NCBI RefSeq assembly: GCF_015277875.1
Contig: NZ_CP063814.1
Location: forward strand, 1,240,001-1,304,000
DNA length: 64,000 nt
From: Microbacterium luteum
GTDB lineage: Bacteria > Actinomycetota > Actinomycetes > Actinomycetales > Microbacteriaceae
Reading direction: 5' to 3'
Under the pieces are notes generated by a model. The model saw only the letters and a list, made by a program, of their open reading frames with translations. It did no database searches and was not told where the DNA came from. Positions 62,080 through 64,000 of the stretch are shown here, piece by piece (within the stretch, counting starts at the first letter, position 1; each line of letters opens with the position of its first letter). Made by a program: the position numbers and the translations under genes.

Positions 62080-63287
62080 CGGAGCGGGCGGAAGCTTCCG
62101 CCCCGTCGCTCTGGACGCGCCCGGCGCTGCGCGTCGCGTTGGTGTACCTGTCGGCGCGCGTGGTCACGAGCGCGTTCTTCGTTCTCGCCTCCGCGCTGGC
62201 CCCGGCGGATGCCCGGCACGGCCAGGGGGCGACGATCGGCACCTATGTGCTGGCGTGGGACGCCCAGTGGTACTGGCTCATCGCCTTTCAGGGGTATCCC
62301 ACCGAGCTGCCGCTGACCGAGGCCGGCCGCGTCGCCGAGAACGCGTGGGCGTTCATGCCGCTGTATCCCGCACTGTCGGCGGTGGTCGCGGCGCCCTTCG
62401 GGCATTGGGGGGTCGGGGCGTTCCTGGTCACGCTCACGGCCGGCTACGGATGCGCGCTCGTGCTGCATCGGATGTTCCGCGAGCGTCTCGGCGAGAGCGC
62501 CGCGCTGTGGGGAGTGGTGTTCTTCTCCGCCGGGCCGCTCGCCGCCCTGCTGCAGGTGGGCTACGCCGAGGCGCTGTTCCTGTTCTTCCTGCTGCTGGCG
62601 ATCCGCTGCGTGCAGAAGCGACGCTACGGCTGGCTGTACCTGCTCATCCCGCTCATGGGTTTCACACGACCCGGGGTGCTCGCGTTCGCGCTGTTCCTCG
62701 CCCTCTACGGTCTGTGGCGGCTCACCCGTCGCACGGTCGAGCCGGTCACCCGCCGGGATGTCGTGCACATCCTGGCCCTGGGCGCCCTCGCGACGATCGT
62801 CGGGTTCTCGTGGCAGGTGATCGCGGCGGTGGTCACGACGGACGCGTCGGCTTATCTGGAGACAGAGCTGGCCTGGCGGCGGCAGTGGGTCGGCGACGCG
62901 GGCGGATTCCTGCCGTTCGAGGGGTGGGTGCAGGGAGCGACGTTCTGGTTCCCGCGGTGGGGACTGCCCGCCTGGCTCGGCGTCACCGCCCTGGTTCTGC
63001 TGGTGGCCGCTGTCGCCGCCCTTCTCCTGCTCGAGCCGCATGTCCGCAGACTCGGGGTCGAAGTGCGCCTGTGGTCGGCGAGTTATCTCGTGTACCTTCT
63101 CGCGGTGTTCTTCCCGCAGTCGAGCACGTTCCGTCTGCTGTTCCCGCTCGCTCCGCTGGCCGGTGCGCTCGCCGTTCCCCCGTCCCGGCGGTGGCGGATC
63201 GGGGTGCTGGTGGCGTGTCTGATCGGCCAGGTGGTGTGGATCTACAACATGTACACGCTCGGAAACACGTTCTGGCGCATCCCCTGA
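62076..63287 (+). CDS. Polytopic membrane protein, PIG-V-like mannosyltransferase candidate
   Basis: A 403-residue membrane protein with about ten helices. The luminal-loop motif WDAQWYWLIAFQGYPTE near residue 63 and AFMPLYPAL near residue 90 recall the PIG-V/GT-C glycosyltransferases, which use a WD motif as catalytic acid and a polyprenyl-phosphate sugar donor. A mannosyltransferase acting on envelope lipids or proteins is thus plausible, but the family assignment is from pattern only. The GTG start overlaps the dapE stop, so it is coupled to dapE. Confidence 0.7.
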   Translation: MTERAEASAPSLWTRPALRVALVYLSARVVTSAFFVLASALAPADARHGQGATIGTYVLAWDAQWYWLIAFQGYPTELPLTEAGRVAENAWAFMPLYPALSAVVAAPFGHWGVGAFLVTLTAGYGCALVLHRMFRERLGESAALWGVVFFSAGPLAALLQVGYAEALFLFFLLLAIRCVQKRRYGWLYLLIPLMGFTRPGVLAFALFLALYGLWRLTRRTVEPVTRRDVVHILALGALATIVGFSWQVIAAVVTTDASAYLETELAWRRQWVGDAGGFLPFEGWVQGATFWFPRWGLPAWLGVTALVLLVAAVAALLLLEPHVRRLGVEVRLWSASYLVYLLAVFFPQSSTFRLLFPLAPLAGALAVPPSRRWRIGVLVACLIGQVVWIYNMYTLGNTFWRIP

Positions 63288-63361
63288 CGGCACATTTCCG
63301 TCGACGGGCGGGTGTGCACGATAAACTCGGGAGGCAGACCTCCACAAGAAAGGGAGCCACG

Positions 63362-63535
63362 ATGGCAGCGATGAAGCCGAGAACCGGAGACGGGCCGATG
63401 GAGGCCGTGAAGGAGGGGCGCCTCATCATCGTGCGTGTTCCACTCGAGGGTGGGGGCCGTTTGGTCGTCTCTGTGAACGATGCTGAGGCCAAGGAGCTTC
63501 ACGACGTTCTGGGGGGTGTCGTCAGCGCAGCCTGA
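63362..63535 (+). CDS. DUF3117 domain-containing small protein
   Basis: A 57-residue soluble protein of the DUF3117 family, nearly invariant across actinobacteria. It has MAAMKPRTGDGPMEAVKEGR at the N-terminus and a GGGRLVVSVNDAEAKEL segment, and is probably a small beta-alpha fold. No function is established. ATG 63362 has AGGGAG about 5 nt upstream. TAAACT (63322-63327) is a candidate -10, giving a leader of about 30 nt. A very strong terminator follows immediately, so the gene is transcribed alone. Confidence 0.92.
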   Translation: MAAMKPRTGDGPMEAVKEGRLIIVRVPLEGGGRLVVSVNDAEAKELHDVLGGVVSAA

Positions 63536-63547
63536 CGTACGTTCTCG

Positions 63548-63597
63548 TCTCACATACGAAAAGGCCGGTCCGAGGACCGGCCTTTTCGTGTGTGAGA
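63548..63597. terminator. 23-bp bidirectional terminator with A/T-tract
   Basis: The arms (63548-63570 and 63575-63597) pair with a single G-U and enclose CGAG. The CCTTTTCG and its complement give a U-rich stretch in either direction, between DUF3117 and the convergent O-methyltransferase gene. Confidence 0.9.
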
Positions 63598-63602
63598 CCG
63601 GG

Positions 63603-64000
63603 TCAGCGAGGCTCTGCGGCGACGGTGGTCAGCTGGAGGAGGCCTTCGCCCACGATCGAGAGTGCGCCGATGACGGCGGATGAGGATTGCGTCTCCTGGA
63701 TGAGGGAGCGGTATGCGGCTGTCGTCGGGTCGCGCCGCACGGGGTCGGAGACCGCCCCGCCACCGAGCACGCGCGGCACCAGCACCGTGCCGCCGGCGCG
63801 CACCAGGCGCAACCCGTGCTCGACGTACTCGATCACACCCTCGGGGTCGGCATCGACGAAGACGATGTCGTAGGAGGCCTCGTTCATGCGCGGGAGCACC
63901 TGGGCGGCGCGACCGGTGATGAAACGGGCTCGCGCGGCGGGCACGCGCGCGTCGGCGAAAGCCTGTCGGGCGGCGCCGAGGTGCTCGGGCTCGCTGTCGA
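63603..64000 (-). CDS. SAM-dependent O-methyltransferase, partial (5' end outside window)
   Basis: The C-terminal 132 residues of a class I methyltransferase. DSEPEHLGAARQAF starts the visible part and corresponds to the strand-beta-2 acidic motif and helix of catechol/caffeoyl-CoA O-methyltransferases. FITGRAAQVLPRM and YDIVFVDADPEG follow, the latter a metal- or substrate-binding loop typical of the family. RLVRAGGTVLVPRVL and a final ALSIVGEGLLQLT complete the sheet. The methyl acceptor is unknown. It extends beyond the window end, where the start and the GxG SAM motif must lie. Confidence 0.85.
   Translation of the reverse strand, partial: DSEPEHLGAARQAFADARVPAARARFITGRAAQVLPRMNEASYDIVFVDADPEGVIEYVEHGLRLVRAGGTVLVPRVLGGGAVSDPVRRDPTTAAYRSLIQETQSSSAVIGALSIVGEGLLQLTTVAAEPR

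Overview
The window is high-GC actinobacterial chromosome, most like Microbacterium or a close relative in Microbacteriaceae. This is inferred from protein families (DUF4307, DUF3117, DUF4245, DUF6264, succinylase-type DapC/D/E, MarP, FdxA, an actinobacterial-type isoprenyl synthase), frequent GTG starts and about 70% GC. It is almost wholly core genome. I see no insertion sequence, prophage, CRISPR array, rRNA or tRNA.

Layout. 1-7.1 kb: a partial exported protein and a YcaQ-type glycosylase facing an AI-2E-family permease with threonine ammonia-lyase; GreA, DUF4307, a PAQR/hemolysin III protein and isoprenyl diphosphate synthase. 7.2-11 kb: PhoH, then a convergent interval with a response-regulator-like operator and a C-rich small-RNA candidate, then a two-component pair. 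11-17 kb: fumarase, carbonic anhydrase, DUF4245 and XseB/XseA on the minus strand, divergent from IspH and DUF6264. 17-23 kb: aldolase divergent from GlpX, then RmuC, a DnaQ-like exonuclease and YchF. 23-26.5 kb is the most accessory-looking part: ArsC, an ArsR-ArsC fusion, a Cys/His-rich protein, three perfect palindromes, a frameshifted Fpg/Nei gene and a 37-residue Cys-rich peptide. 26.5-37.7 kb: DJ-1/PfpI protein, DHA2 efflux pump, ABC exporter, glycosyltransferase and an NrtR-nadA-nadB-nadC-cysteine desulfurase NAD cluster. 37.8-43.8 kb: MarP protease, then a tandem glycine riboswitch driving gcvT-gcvH-gcvP. 44-52 kb: CPBP protease and an oligopeptide-type ABC system interrupted by a reversed PH-domain gene. 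52-64 kb: TypA, AzlCD, ferredoxin, DapC, citrate synthase, DapD divergent from DapE, a PIG-V-like membrane protein, DUF3117 and a partial O-methyltransferase.

How the genes work together. Central carbon metabolism (aldolase, GlpX, fumarase, citrate synthase), the succinylase route to diaminopimelate (dapC, dapD, dapE within 5 kb), NAD synthesis and glycine cleavage are ordinary housekeeping. The ars region looks like a self-contained circuit: a 16-bp motif (ATAGAY-N4-ATCTAT) lies both in the arsC promoter and over the start of the arsR-arsC fusion gene, so the fusion protein probably controls both.

A strong genome-wide signal is leaderless transcription: about 16 genes have a TANNNT-type -10 (most often TAGACT or TAGGCT) followed by 6 nt, occasionally 7-8, and then ATG or GTG. 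I used this to choose several starts.
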